From: Molossus alvarezi
Taxonomy: Eukaryota; Chordata; Mammalia; Chiroptera; Molossidae
Assembly (NCBI GenBank): GCA_037176705.1
Contig: CM073896.1
Location: 25,370,708 to 25,434,707, forward strand
Reading direction: 5' to 3'
Length of the DNA: 64,000 nucleotides
Positions 10,391-23,245 of the stretch are shown one piece after another. Under the pieces are notes generated by a model that saw nothing but the letters and a program-made list of their open reading frames with translations, had not been told where the DNA came from and ran no database searches. The translations under genes were made by a program, and so were the position numbers. Position 1 is the stretch's first letter, and each line of letters opens with the position of its first letter.

Positions 10391-13300
10391 TCACAAACTT
10401 TGATGTCTCTTTTATGACATAAAGAAAAACCCATGTGAACCAAACCTTAACCTTGGCTCATGCGCAGCCTCAACAAAGTTTTATCATCCTGCACATCAGC
10501 ATCAGGATCTGTCCTGAATTCCTGGCTGAAAATCTGTTAGTATGTAAAGAGTAGGGAAAGAAACTTGTGATTTAAATCTTAGCCATTTTTCTTCAGCACA
10601 GCTAGTCAGGGACCAACTTTGGAAACGTATCGTTTTCTTTCTTAAGAGACAGTTTAGAAAGCTCAGGTTTCCAGTGTGTTGGAGCACTTCTGAATAGTAC
10701 ATGTAAGTGTAAGATATTAAATACTCCTGGGTTATAAATTTTGCAGTGTATCTGAATGAAGGACTTTCTGTTTAAGTGGGCTCCAGATACAGATCTCTAT
10801 TCAGCTTCCTGAAAACCTTGTCTGCACAATGTCCCCTGTGACCGCTCCCTCTCATACAACAATGTGTCCCCAGGCCCCAGCAGGCATGCTGCATCCTCAG
10901 GTCCAGTTGCTAAGTTTTCTTTCAGAACTTAGAATCAGATGTGTTTTATAAGAGGACAGAGGGGGAGGCTTCTGCTGTGACATCAGGAACTCGATTGTAC
11001 AAAATATGACATCTTACTACTGTGTCATATGGGACAAGCTTCTCGTTTGTTTCAGAATCAATCAATACTGATTCCGAAGCAGTGTGACCTCAGACACTGA
11101 TGCCGGTTCACCCACTGAACGTATGTTCACACCTCTCCTAGTAGACCCACATCGCTTCTGGCTGCAGCCTCAGGGGTGTCTGATTGTTGAATAGACAAAG
11201 AGCGACTGGCCCCATGAAGCTCTCTGTCCACTGTGTCGCCATAATAGGTCAGTCTTCCCTGTTATATCCCAAACAGGCAATGTGCAGCTTTGACTTCCAC
11301 ATTTCGTGTGATGAGTGTATGTGGGGGGGAAGCCTACTGTTCCGCCGCTTTCTTCACTTGCTTAGTAGCAGCCTCCTGTACAGTTTCTCTGAGATTTCAT
11401 CTCTTGGGTTGTTATTTCGGTGAAATCATTCCACTTTCAGTTCAATATTATAATCTCATTGAGCCCAGAAACTCACTTTCATCTGCATCATTGTTTTGTT
11501 TCACCTTCATGGAGAATTTTAATTCCTGGGGCTATTCCAATTCTTAGATTTCTATTTTATTCACCGTTATAGGCTCTTGAAAACGATAGATCCGATTGTA
11601 CTGTGAAAATGTTAAACATGATTTATACACACGTACCTCCTCTAATTATACCCCAGTAAAGTCATCAGAGGTTTGAGGTCTCCTTCAGTTAGTTCTATGA
11701 TTCTCTTATTCCTAGCCCAATCTAGCTTCCAGCACAGCAGCTTGTGTTAATAGCTGGGGTTCATTAGCATAAATTGCTTCTGGGGTCCTCCTTGGTGTGT
11801 GTGATGCTATATTTGATGTTATGATTTGTAGCACACAGCAGAGGCACGCAACGATTTAGCAGCCTGTGCTTGCTTATTGCCGCAAGGGGGCTGAGGGGCT
11901 TTTAAATAAACGATGTATGATTTGCTCACATGAGATGCTATTTAAGTGCCACACATGACAGCGAGTGCATTTAAAGGAAGCCCAAATGTGTCAGTTGAGA
12001 TTTCCAGAGCCCATATAAGAATCAACTCCGGAGAATGGCCTGCTGGAGCAGTGATGGCCTGCAGAAGCCATTGAATGAGCTGGGGGTAGGGGGTGGGGGT
12101 GAGGAAACAAAGGAAAAATGTGTGACAGATTGGCAGGGATTGTGGGTGGAGACAACGGGCAAGTAGGGGAGAAGGTGAATGTTGTACCCTACAAAGAGGG
12201 ATACGGATGGTCAAGCACACTGAGATAGAGCCTTACGTGTGAAGATGAAAACTTAATTACCACTGAACAACAGGGGAAATTCCCATAAGTGATCAGGGAG
12301 GATATTGATTCTATCAAGAAAAACAAAACAAAACACCCTACACTCATTTGAGGACCTTGTTTTATTTGCACATCCGTGTTTTATACGTGTAGTTGCTCAA
12401 TAAATGCTTATAATTATGTATCCTTAAAATTGGAACACCCAAGTAAAAATGGAAACGTCAATTAATTATTTTTGTTCTTTTTTGTTACCTAGAGTTTTGC
12501 ATTTCCATGATTAAACTGCCACACCAAATGTATAGTTGTCTTAAAGTGATGAGTATATTTAAATTTGGAGGGGGCATAATCCTTGTACCCTGTCATTTTC
12601 TTTCTTCTTCTTTGCTGAATATTTTCTTTTAAGAGATAGTGGTAGGGAGAGAGTAGAGCATACGCATTTATTCAATATTTTCAGTTGTGACAAAATATCC
12701 CTCCACACATAAAATAGCTTATTTTATCTTGTTTCTTAGTCATTTATCTCTTTTTATAAACATGTTCCTTTTTTGCTCTTAAGAACTGCCTTCTGTTTAG
12801 TATCTAATGAGAGAGTATGGTTTCAAATTATAAAACCACTCAATTTATATGTCTATACGTTAGCATTTGACAGTATACTCTCTCTCTATATATAATACAC
12901 ACACACACACAACCCTAGGGCCTAGCAGAGAATCTGACATATAATAGCTATTCAATAAAAGAACTGACTACATTTCAAATTTGTACCTTTGTAAATATCT
13001 TCAACATTTAAAAGTTATACTCTAATTTAATTCCTGCTTCAGGTAAGGTGCTATGCATCCATGAACTTGGGCTCAAGGTATATATGACAAGTTTAAATCA
13101 GAAATATTTCCCACCTGAGTCTCAGTGTTGTAAGAGGAAGGGGAATGAAGGAAAAGGGGTAATGGTATTTTATGGCAAATATTTCTGTCCATTGTGAGAA
13201 ACTCATCCTCAGCATGGATCTCAGTGAAAAATGCTTTCTTTCCATTAGAAAGAGTTTTCAGTTCTCCTGATGCCCCCACAGTTCATTAGACGGCACTGAA

Positions 13301-13796
13301 AACATTCAGAGATCAGGATACAGAGTACTCAGAAGGACCTGGGGAGGAAAAAAAAAGAAAGAGAAGAAAGTAAACAGGAAACCATTCCTTAGGGAATAAG
13401 CAAATCAGGTATCCAGCATTTTTTCAAAAAAAAATCTGGAAGGAAAAATTTTGCTCTATAAATTCATTGAGAATGTTTTCAAGTGAACTTGAAACAGTTA
13501 CATAAGTGAATTCAATGACAATGCCTGCACTATAAGAGAACATCCATAAGCCAAAGAATGACGTAAGCGGCACAGGGCACCCACAATAGGATGAAAACTG
13601 CTGAGAAGATGCTAAAAAATGAGGCCCATATTTAACTCATTTTGCAGATGGGTTTTACCAATGTTAGGTGAGGGTTATCTCTCTCTAAATATATATTTTT
13701 TACTAATGTATTTGCTTACTTAAAGGAAATCCTTGGTAAAACAGCTGCAATCCTTATTTCAGAATGGTGATTGGATCATCACTCATATCTTTTTTG
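10391..13796. other. Long non-coding stretch, no gene seen
   Basis: Both strands show only short open frames with no recognisable protein. A CA/TA microsatellite lies near 12,885-12,912. The stretch 12,925-12,990 loosely resembles a MIR end. Otherwise this looks like unique intergenic or intronic DNA. Confidence 0.5.
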
Positions 13797-14122
13797 TTTT
13801 CTTTTTTTTAAAATTATTTATTTTTTTGTTACAGATATTTTATCTTTTTTACCCCATTGGCACCCCCCTCCCCACCCCACCCCCGCCCCGTCCCAGGCTT
13901 AGTTGTCCATGTCCATTGGTCATGCATACATGCATATAAGTTCTGTGGTTTATCTCTTCCTACCCCCCCACCCCCTCTTCTGAGGGATGTCAGTCTGTGC
14001 CCTACTTCCATGTTTCTGGGTCTACTGTATTCCTCAAACTGTTATGTTCATTATATTCCGTATATAAGTGAGATCATGTGGTATTTGTCTTTTTCTGCTT
14101 GGCTTATTTCATATACGGTTCT
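13797..14122 (-). mobile_element. 5'-truncated L1 3' end, minus strand
   Basis: About 325 bp matching, in reverse complement, the 3'UTR and last ORF2 codons of the L1 at 8.0-8.36 kb. It has the C-rich (antisense G-rich) tract, the 'catgcatacatgcatata' block and the 'tatgttcattatattcc' region, with a poly(T)-rich left end. The 5' part of the element is missing. Confidence 0.88.
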
Positions 14123-15394
14123 ATTTTAAAGAACCCTCTTAAGAACTATTAGAGATAACTATATAGTTTATTATAGTCCAGAGTTCCAGAGCACAGAGTA
14201 GAGAAGCAAAGTAAGCAGCCTCACCCATGACCCATGAAAAAAGGTACTTCAGCAAAACTTCACAGATTGGTGTTCAGCATGCCTTACAAACACAGCATCC
14301 CCCGGGCAAGCCCTGAGGTCCCACCTCTTCTCTTTTACACCTGCTGGGAGGTATTGTGCCCTGCACACACTTTATTGGCCAATGAACTGCAGGATTTAAA
14401 AACAAAATAAAACAAAGCAAAAAATACTGCTGCAAACACATGGCACTATATTTTAAGGGATCTCTTGAGGAAATACAAATCATTGCACTTAATGGCCTGA
14501 CTATACAAACAGTCACCGAATGGTGTTTATTTCTGGATCTGAGGCCATAAAGTCTGTCCGTGGCTTTCCATGCAGGAACAGCCCACCAGGACATCTCACT
14601 GTGCGGTCTGACTCCCTCAACGGCCATGGCTTCCTATGAAAATCAGCCCAGAACTTTATAAATGGCGGAAAGCAGCCTGAATCAGACATCCAATGAAGAC
14701 TTTATTTTCTACATTTACTCTTTTAAGAAATAGCAAAGCTCTGTAGTATGTTCATTTGATGATAATGAAACACCAAAAAAATGAGAAGGACAAACTGGCG
14801 GAGGGAAAGAGAAACAGAAGAGGAAAAGATATGTGGAATAAAGTTAAACAATATATTAAGATTTAGCGAACAGACAAAGCAACTGGTATCACTCAACTGA
14901 ACATAAAACCAGACCACTTATCTGATTTGGCTTTCAATGAATATTTTTCTTTCTAAGATTTCAAAGGCAGTTTTATGGCGCAATATGTTGTTTTTTTTTA
15001 AATTCTAGGAATCAAGCATCCTAGAATTTTTTCTCTCTCTGAAATATTGTGATTAGAGTTGGACACACATGGATCATTTTTTGCTTGGCTCCTAGAGGAT
15101 ATTATGAAGCTGCCAGAAAAGCATATTAAAAACATGCTATGGTGAAATTGCTGAGATATTTATACTTCTGTGATCAATCTTATCCATTTACTTTTACGAC
15201 TTCAGCTCAGCTTACAATCAGTGGCCATATAATTATATAACTTGCCTGCCAAGAATCCTAGACTGCTGTCCCTATGTAGACAACTGACACCTCTTAAAAC
15301 CAATCAATAACAACATTATGCCATGTTCATCACTAGCATCTGATTATTGCCCCCATCCCACTTGGTTTGCGTGTTTCTAAGTATATTTATTTCT
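14123..15394. other. Non-coding stretch, no gene seen
   Basis: No recognisable gene or repeat. A 117-codon minus-strand frame (14,627-14,274) is open but resembles nothing known. Confidence 0.45.
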
Positions 15395-15530
15395 GCTGAC
15401 TACCTGTGTGACCTTATTGCTTATTTATAAAATAGACATAATAATAACTACTTCACAGGAATATTATGAAGATTAAATGAACTAATATAGAGCCTTATAT
15501 ATAATAGAAGCTCAGTAAGCATTAGTTTCC
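15395..15530 (-). mobile_element. MIR SINE, minus strand
   Basis: Antisense MIR text: 'ctgtgtgacctt', a T/A-rich middle, 'attatgaagattaaatga', and 'agaagctcagtaagcatt'. It is diverged, as expected for this ancient family. Confidence 0.65.
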
Positions 15531-16167
15531 ATTCCCTCTTGTCTATCTATAAGAATGCCTCTTTTCTTCTTGATTGAATTTTTATTTCTCTTCTGTTTGA
15601 CTAGAGAGACATATGTACGTGAGGAGAACTGAACTCAGTGAAATCCTGAGCAAATTGGAATGTACTTATGACTTGTTAATGGATTTCCTCTCTTGCTGAG
15701 TGTACGAACCCATAGGAATTTGTTTTAGGACACTAAGTCTGCAATTACAAAGTCAATTTAGTTTACTACTTATCTAATCTCTTACATGAGATTCATTAAT
15801 AATCTAATCATAATGTATTCTGTTTATAGGTACACTCTTTAAGCTATTGAAGAATTGTTTCACTATCTTTTTGGGAAGAAAGTTTGGTTTTATAAAACAG
15901 TGAGAGGACAACAATATGATTCGTGAGAGAATATTGATGAGATTAATCATAGAAATTTTTTTCCCCCGGAGCTGAGGGTGTCTTTAACGGGGCTATGTGC
16001 CTGGAAGCCAAACTGTTTTGTTTTAGAATGTTCCTAATTTCTTTGAGAACACTCCATAAACAATATATAAACCCACTCTTAATTTTGCTTGCGGCGAAAT
16101 TATTCTGTTACAATAGTAAATGATACATAATGGTTATAAATTCATGCTTACTAAGAATCCTACTTTA
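15531..16167. other. Non-coding stretch, no gene seen
   Basis: AT-rich and without supported features. Confidence 0.4.
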
Positions 16168-16799
16168 TTTACTTTTTTATTAATTAATCTTTGTTACAGA
16201 TCTTTCTTCTTTTTCCCCCACTGATTCTCCCCTCTCCCTCCCTCCCTGCCCTTTCCCCAGTTTGTTGTCCATGTCCACTGTTCATGCATACATGCATATA
16301 AGTTCCGTGGTTTATCTCTCCCCCACCACCCCCCTATTTAGGGGATTGTCAGTCTGTATCCCACTTCCGCATCTCTGGGACTACCCCCTTCCTCAGACTG
16401 TTATGTTCATTATATTTCACAAATAAGTGAGATCATATGAAACTTGTCTTTCTCTGTTTGGCTTGTTTAACTTAGGATGATACTTTCCAGGTCCCTCCAT
16501 GTAGTCTCAAAGGATAAGAGATCTTTCTTTCTTATAGCTGCGTAGTACTCCATTGTATATATGTACCACAGCTTTTTTATCCATTCGTCTACTGATGGAC
16601 ACTTGGGCTGTTTCCAGATCTTAGCTATTGTAAATAGTGCTGCTACAAACATGGGGGTACATATGTTCTTTCTGATTGGTGTTTTAGGTTTCTTAGTGTA
16701 TATTCCTAGAAGTGGGATCACTGGGTCAAATGGAAGTTCAATTTTTAATTTTTTGAGGTAACACCATATTATTTTCCATAGTGGCTGCACCAGTCTATA
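16168..16799 (-). mobile_element. 5'-truncated L1 3' end, minus strand
   Basis: About 630 bp holding the L1 3'UTR (16,168-16,400) and the last roughly 110 codons of ORF2. The minus-strand frame 17,021-16,467 includes NPVIPLLGIY-like text, followed by PKCPSVDEWIKKLWYIYTME. Left of 16,168 the sequence is poly(T)-like. The copy breaks at 16,797 within the 'ctggtgcagcc' block. The first part of the open frame (16,800-17,021) is non-L1 flank and should not be read as protein. Confidence 0.9.
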
Positions 16800-18356
16800 T
16801 ATGTGTACTATTATTAATAAAATGTTCACTATACCGATTGATGAAGAGAAGACATGCTGACCTACTGTGTTCTCAACACTCCCACCCCAGCCTGTGGTTG
16901 CTGATTGAAGGGGATAGAGAAGCGAGCACACGAATTCACTGCGTGAATGGCTTGCCATTCTGTCACATCTCCCTCTTCCCCTCCTCTCCAGATATTTAAC
17001 ATTCACCATCAATGTTCCCACTATTAATAAATGTTAATCTATATAAATTAATATTAAAATGAAATGTGGTAAGACATACAGAGAAGCAGAAACATGTTAG
17101 AAGTCTTCCCTTTCTCTCTGTGGAAATAATCACATTAAGGCTAACAAATTTAAATTCCTAGCCTTCGGCCTCTAGACTTTATTTTACTACCTTTGCTTAA
17201 CTTTGGCTAACTAGGTAGCTGTGAAAAAACAAACCTTGCTAGTTAGTGCCCAATATTTTTGCTATGGACCCTCTGATCTGTGAAACTCAAATGAACTGAG
17301 ACATAAAGAAGAGAAATGCTAGCTCCAGCCCCCAAACTGTGAGCTGGTTGGACAACAGTCCTTGGTTGGACAATATCTAGAAGTAGGTTTTATTATGAAG
17401 GTCACAAAGACCCCAGAACAGCAGATCATCAAAGTTTCTAATTCCTACTTTTCTGAGTTCATTTCTGGCAATGCTTTTAAAATAAATTCTCATAAACTTC
17501 CCAATGCAAAACACTTAGACATGTTAGATAAAATATAGCAAATATCCTTCTTAAATGCATAACTGAACTCACTAGAAAGTAAGGACAGTCTCAAGAGGCC
17601 CGAATTCAAGAGAGAGGGAGGAATCAGAATGGCAGGCTGATGCTGAAGCCATGGGAACCCTCGGGGACCTTGTCAGTCTCAGTAACCAGGAAGTGTAGGC
17701 TTAACGGCTGGACCCAGACAGTAGACATGACCTTCAGCACAAGCAGGAGCTTACTTCAAAAGAGCAGAAAGAGAGGGTTGCTTTGCCCTCATTCAATAGT
17801 CAACTAGAAAGTGTGATGAGAAAGGGGGTAGTTGACAAGAAAATTTGTCTACCTTAGCCAGCAATCTGCTTAAAAAATTAAAGTCTCCCCCCAAAATTCA
17901 ACATTTGAGAACCACCCTCATTTAACTTGCAGAATTGGCTTAAAATTTCTGGAAACCTCAACATTAATACATGTTAGTCCTTGGTTGGCAGCGTCTTGGG
18001 GGTAACTGGTAGAAACAAATAAAAATCATGTCTGGAAGGCCATACTCTGAATTAGGAGTTGCTGTGTTTCTACAGATAAGCCTTCAGAACATCTCAATTC
18101 ACAGTATAACAAACAAATAACACGTGAGGAAACAGCACATCCCAAGCAGGATTAGCAGAGAAATAAAGAGCACAAATAGATCTCATGGAAATCCAGGCAA
18201 AATAATGATCAGATATACCATAAAAATCATGTATATTTAAAATATGGGATAACCATGTTACCAAAACTTGTTAGAGAAATAAAATATTAATAATGAAAAC
18301 CAGTCTGATATGGGAAAAGTTAAATAGATGTTCTAGGGATAAAAATACAAAAATAC
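16800..18356. other. Non-coding stretch, no gene seen
   Basis: No gene seen. The A-rich part after about 17,900 may be the beginning of a decayed L1/HAL1-like segment that continues past the SINEs. Confidence 0.4.
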
Positions 18357-18460
18357 GCCCTGGCCTGTTTGGCTCTGCGGTTGGAGCATCGGCCTGCAGA
18401 CCAGAGAGTCCCAGGTTTGGTTCCTGCTAAGGGCATGTACAAAAAAACAAAAGAACAAAT
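18357..18460 (+). mobile_element. Short (tRNA-head only) Ves SINE
   Basis: The tRNA-like head 'gccctggcctgtttggct' runs through 'gggcatgta' directly into an A-rich tail, without the usual CT-rich second half. It is preceded by 'aaaaatac' repeats that may be the target duplication. Confidence 0.8.
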
Positions 18461-18589
18461 ATACAATTAAAGTCAACTGCAACTTATTAGATAGAATTAA
18501 AGAGATAAATACTGAATTGCAACTGAGATAGAAGAAATTAAAAAACTATCTCAGAGAGACAAAAAGAAAAGTATGAACAAGATCACCCT

Positions 18590-18785
18590 GGCCGGGTAGC
18601 TCAGTTGGTTAGAGCATAGTCCTGATAAGCCAAGGTTGTTCGGTTGATCCCCAGTCAGGGCATATACAAGAATTAACTAATGAATGCATAAATAAGTGGA
18701 ATAACAAATCAATGTTTCTCTCTCTCTCTTTTCCTCCCTCCCTCCCTCCTTCCCTCCCTCTCTCTCTCTAAAATCAATTTTTAAA
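18590..18785 (+). mobile_element. Ves-family SINE, plus strand
   Basis: Head 'ccctggccgggtagctcagt' with tRNA-like A and B boxes, then a CT-rich second half with TCTCTC and CCCTCCCT runs and the 'aaaatcaattttta' end. The head is closer to a canonical tRNA than in most copies here. Confidence 0.8.
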
Positions 18786-19009
18786 AAATTGAAGGAAAAC
18801 TGAAGGTAGAATAAGAAGACCTAACATACCTAATTTGGGTTAAAGAAAAACTGAAAGCATATGAAGAGAAAAGAGAGCCGATAATTTCCCATTATTGATA
18901 AAACAGATGGATCCCCAGACTCAGCTACTATAGCAAATTCCTAGTGGAACAAATACATGTAGACATATTCAATGAAAACTGCAGAACATCAAAACATAGA
19001 GATTTTAGC

Positions 19010-19232
19010 CCTGGCCTGTGTGGCTTAGTTTGCCCACAAACTGAAGGGTTTCAGGTTTAATTCCTGATCAAGGGCAAACACCCTGGTTGCAGGTTCGATT
19101 CCTGGCCCCGGCTGGGGCGCATACAGGAGGCAACCAGTGGATGTGTCTCTCTCACATCACCATTTCTCTGTCTTTCTCTCTCCGTTCCACTCTAAATAAA
19201 TAAGTGGAAAAAATATCCTTGGGTAAGGATTA
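19010..19232 (+). mobile_element. Ves SINE, plus strand
   Basis: Full-length copy: head at 19,010, 'ggttgcaggttcgattcc' in the middle, CT-rich section, and tail 'atatccttgggtaaggatta'. AGATTTT occurs on both sides, a possible short target duplication. Confidence 0.88.
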
Positions 19233-19335
19233 ACAACAACAACAAAAAAGATTTTTAAAGTCACAAAAAGACAAATTACTTACAAAATGACACCTCAACA
19301 CAATTAAAAGAGGTGTTTCAGTAATCTATGTAAAT

Positions 19336-20769
19336 GTAGATCAAAGTGTGCTTCTCTGAAGTGAGCTTTAGACAGCCACAGTTTTCCTCCCAGGAGGAGT
19401 CACCTGACAGATAAGTAATAAATTTCTCTAGGTTACCATAAGATGGCTTTCCAAATTTTGATATAATCCTGTGGAGTCTTCCTACGCACACTTCCCGTGA
19501 CCTTCCCCGTGGCGAAGTGGACCTGTGGCATGTTTTGGACTAAAAGGCAGGCCTAGGTGTCTGCTATGCAGCAGAGCTGTTCTCTCTCCAGTTGCTGTTT
19601 GTGGAGATGCCAGTGAAGACGGGTCACGGGCCGTCGTCTGATGGCCCCGTGTGGGCTTGAAGGTGGTTATCTCTGCACCAGCAAACTTCCATCCCCTGTG
19701 CTCGCTCATTTCTGTCGAAAGTCTAGGACACAATTCCTCTCACCACTCAACACCACCAAGAGCTTCTCCTACAAGGATGTGTTTTAACTGTGACTTTTTT
19801 GTGTGAATACATCTCAGAGAATAAGTGAGTGCTAGGTTTAAATGAGACGACTCATATAAAATACTGAGTACAGAACCAGAAGAGAACGGTGCCATGCAGT
19901 GGACAGCCCCTGGATGGAAACGTCACACTCCTTGACCCTGATTCAGGAACGTGGATGCTCTTCTGTCTGCAGCCACCCACATGCATCAGTATGGACCCCC
20001 CTCCCAGACTGCATCTGTTCAAGCGGAAATATTTAGTTTTCTGGAAAGAACAAACTTCTCTCATCATATGTGGTTACTTTTCCCTAAAATTATTTCTTTT
20101 ATTACTCCATCACCTACCTACTTCCTGTCCATACTAATAAATAGGGATTAGGGTTTTCCCAGTTCCCGGCTATTTCATCAGTGGTCTGATGGGCAGTCTA
20201 GAACACTTGTGCAAGAATGCCTGTGGGTAAGCTCCTAGGATGAGCACAGCCAGGTGAGGGTGCACCTGGGGACTGGACGGGCCTCACACTGTTCTCCCAG
20301 AGGAGGGCCTTTCCCTTCTCCCCAGGGGACCTGCTGGGCCTCTGCTGCCTCACTTGGTCCCCAGGGCTGGTCACCACCAGACCAGAAGCTGCCAGTCTGA
20401 GGGCGACATGCTCTCTCCCCAGTGATCACAGTGCATGTGTCCCCATCGGGGAGGTGGGCACCCTGACATGTCCTGGAGTGTGCACTTCCTCTCCTTGGAA
20501 GTGCCTGTTTGCCCCCTGTCCCCTTAGAAAACACCAACTTTTGAGAGTTTTCTTCACCACAGGGATGTTATACCTTTCTCTGGCCTTGGGATGTAAGAAA
20601 TACTTCCAGCTTGTGGGTTGTCTGTCCAACCTTCTGGTTCTGGACACGGGAAGAGCCAGCCATTGCCTGATGGGCTTCTGGCCCCAGGGTCACACTTAAC
20701 ACAGTGGTGTCTACCCTGAGATGATAAACACACTTACTAACAGGGCTTCTGTTTTTACATCTGATCTCT
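19336..20769. other. Non-coding stretch before the inverted duplication
   Basis: No recognisable gene. GC content rises from about 19.5 kb towards the palindrome. Several open frames on both strands look like chance frames in GC-rich DNA. Confidence 0.4.
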
Positions 20770-20825
20770 AATTCATCTGGGATTTCTATTTTAAAGAACA
20801 GAAATGCAATATCAGATAAAAACAT

Positions 20826-21075
20826 TCAAAAAGATGTGAGAAGACACAAAACGGCACCTATTGTAAGATTCCATTTATAGGAAACGTCCAGAACAGGTAA
20901 AGAAGCAGAGACTGAAAGCACATCAGGTACACCAGGGGCGGGGGTGGTGGTGGTGAGGACTGTGGGTGCGGGGTTCTTTTTGGGGAGATGGGATATCCTG
21001 CAGCTAGACGGTGGTGATGCCTGCACAACCCAGGAGGGTACTGCATGCTCAGGAGTGGCACACTTTAAAATACAA
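20826..21075 (-). mobile_element. L1M-type 3' fragment in left arm, minus strand
   Basis: The reverse complement reads '..gtgcaggcatcaccaccgt..' then 'ccccaaaaagaaccccgc' and 'gttctggacgtttcctata', a familiar old-L1 3' text. It is mirrored at 24,385-24,630. Confidence 0.65.
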
Positions 21076-21109
21076 ACAATAACGTTTATTTAGAACTTAA
21101 AATAAATCA

Positions 21110-22001
21110 CACCATACAGCACATGAAAGGAAACCACAAAAATGAAAAGAAATGGAAGGTGGAGGCTGGGGAGGGTAAAACATGCTGTTAGCAGTGGGAG
21201 AACAGGTTCCCCGAGCAGGGTGCTGGGGCCTCAGCCAGGCCAGGGACACTGCACAGGCCACCCTGGCTCAGGAGCTGCAGCTGGAGCGCTGTCCAAAGTG
21301 GCACAACCACTGGGGGTGGACACATCTGTCGGTCTGTGGTGGCATCCAGGTCTGCCCCTGCGTGAGCCCCCTTGGCTGGCCAACAGGTGGTAAAGCAGCA
21401 TCTGGTCCCACCTCCTGGGCTGGTGCTAGAGTAGCCAGAGTAGAACAGATCACCCAGGTGCCTGCATTTCTATGTGCTCCTCAAAGACAGACACAGCCAC
21501 AGCCCAGGCCCCACCACAGCGACCTCCCACCATTCCGTCAGATAGGTGGTCTGAGGTTGGTCTTGGTTTTTTCCAGCCTCCGGGAAAGCTCGCTGTGTCT
21601 GGCACCAACCCTTTCCAAAAAGGTCACATGCACCCCCATGCCGCATCCAACACCCACCTCCCCAAACTTCCCACCCTTGGGCTCTGCCTCCGTAAGCTGC
21701 AGGTTCCCCATCCTGGTTGTTTGGACTTGGACACCGTGCTCCAGGTTGGCGTCAGAAATCAAGAGCTGCCTGCGAAGCCCGGGTGGCTTCCGTGAAGGAG
21801 TCCTTCTCCCACCACTCATGGGACCTGTCCCCAGACCCCCAGGTGGCCACACTCACCTCCCCCTGCTCTGGTGCCCAGTGGTGTGGCCCACCTGCCCCTC
21901 ACTGGTGGAGATGGGGCTGGGGTCTCTATCAATCAGCTGTGCTTCTCCATGTCCTGGGTTGTTCTCTGCAATGACAGTGACCCGCAGGCAGTCAGGAGAC
22001 C
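21110..22001 (-). pseudogene. Left-arm copy of the RALGDS-like segment, broken
   Basis: Mirror copy of the right-arm gene-like segment, read on the minus strand. An open stretch at 21,852-21,538 contains NLEHGVQVQTTRMGNLQLTEAEPKG, which matches the right arm's DLEPDAYIQ...QEAEPKG at the equivalent place. It is followed by a weak donor (GTGGGA). The next exon-like block begins after 'ctactctag' with CACCAGCCCAG, as in the right arm. A one-base deletion near 21,945 ('gaagcacagctg' against 'gaagcagcagctt') shifts the frame relative to the right arm, and the linker is much shorter. A polyadenylation-type AATAAA lies near 21,102. Most likely a duplicated pseudogene; expression is unknown. Confidence 0.4.
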
Positions 22002-22546
22002 TCAATCCCTGCCGGGCCCTAGTCTCTGCTGCTTCTGCTCCCAGATCAGGCCCAGCCCTGTGTCTGCACAGACCCCCACCCAGGGGAAATGAGAGTCACC
22101 TCCAGGGCTCAGGATAAACCTTGGACAAAGGGCACTGCCCATGCTCCATGTCCACCCAGCCAGACTTGACCTGGGGTGTGAGCGTGACCAGCCCACCAGG
22201 CTTCTGAACCCATACCTCTCAGCCTGTTCCTGGTCCATGCAGGCCCTCCCCACCTGACCTCCTTACACACACACATGTGGTGGGGACATAGGCCTGGTCA
22301 GGTGGGATCAGAGAGGTGGTCTGGAGAGAACAAAACCACCCTCGGTCTCCTTGTGTTACCTCTGTGTCCCCCCTTGAAAGGGGCCACAGGTGTCTGGGCT
22401 GTCAGACACAGTGGGGACAGCTGGGGAAGACCCTTTCACGGTGGCTCTTTGGCAGTCACAGCCTCGGGTCTAGGGCAGACAACAAAATAACTTGGTGGAG
22501 CAAATGTCCCTATTCAAATAATCTCAGTAGGGTCCCACACTCTGTT

Positions 22547-22904
<358 letters not shown>

Positions 22905-22933
22905 TGATCCCACCTGACCAGCCCTATGCCCCG

Positions 22934-22935
<2 letters not shown>

Positions 22936-22967
<32 letters not shown>
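22936..22967. repeat. (TG)n microsatellite
   Basis: 32 bp of alternating G and T in the intron-like part of the right arm. Confidence 0.97.
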
Positions 22968-22969
<2 letters not shown>

Positions 22970-23245
22970 GGGGGTCACGTGGGGAGGGTCTGCGGAGGAG
23001 TGTGGGGTCAGAAGCCTGGTGGGCTGGTCATGCTCACTCCCCAGGCCAAGGCTGGCTGGTGGACATGGAGTGTGTGTGGTGCCCTCTGCCCGAGTTTTAT
23101 CCCGAGCCCTGGAGGTGAATCTCATTCCCCTGGGTGGAGGTCTGTGCAGACACAGCTGGGCCTGATCTGGGAGCAGAAGCAGCAGAGACTAGGGCTGGGC
23201 AGGACTTGAGGTCTCCCAACCAATTGCTGGTCACTGTCATTGCAG

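Larger units (their letters stand above)
18461..19335 (+). mobile_element. Decayed L1/HAL1 ORF1-like sequence, interrupted by two SINEs
   Basis: Between and after the SINEs, A-rich sequence carries short ORF1-like phrases: 'gaaattaaaaaactatctcagag', 'aaaagagagccgataat' and 'aagacaaattacttacaaaatga'. No open frame survives. The assignment is tentative. Confidence 0.35.
20770..22546 (-). repeat. Left arm of a large imperfect palindrome
   Basis: The reverse complement of this segment aligns by eye with 22,617-24,690 in the same order. It shares the donor-like 'acctctgtgttac' zone near 22,350, the 'tctgctgcttctgctcccagatcaggcc' block (22,025-22,052), and 'cagccccatctccac'-type text near 21,915. 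It also shares the linker region with 'ctgaggccccagcaccc', a polyadenylation-type end (AATAAA near 21,102 on the minus strand), and an L1M-like tail to about 20,770. The right arm is longer by roughly 300 bp. Identity is well below 100%, so this is an old event. Confidence 0.85.

Noticed and set aside
21182..22117. 311-codon plus-strand open frame as a gene
   Set aside because: It runs antisense through the left arm's RALGDS-like segment, is GC-rich and composition-driven, and has no recognisable domain.
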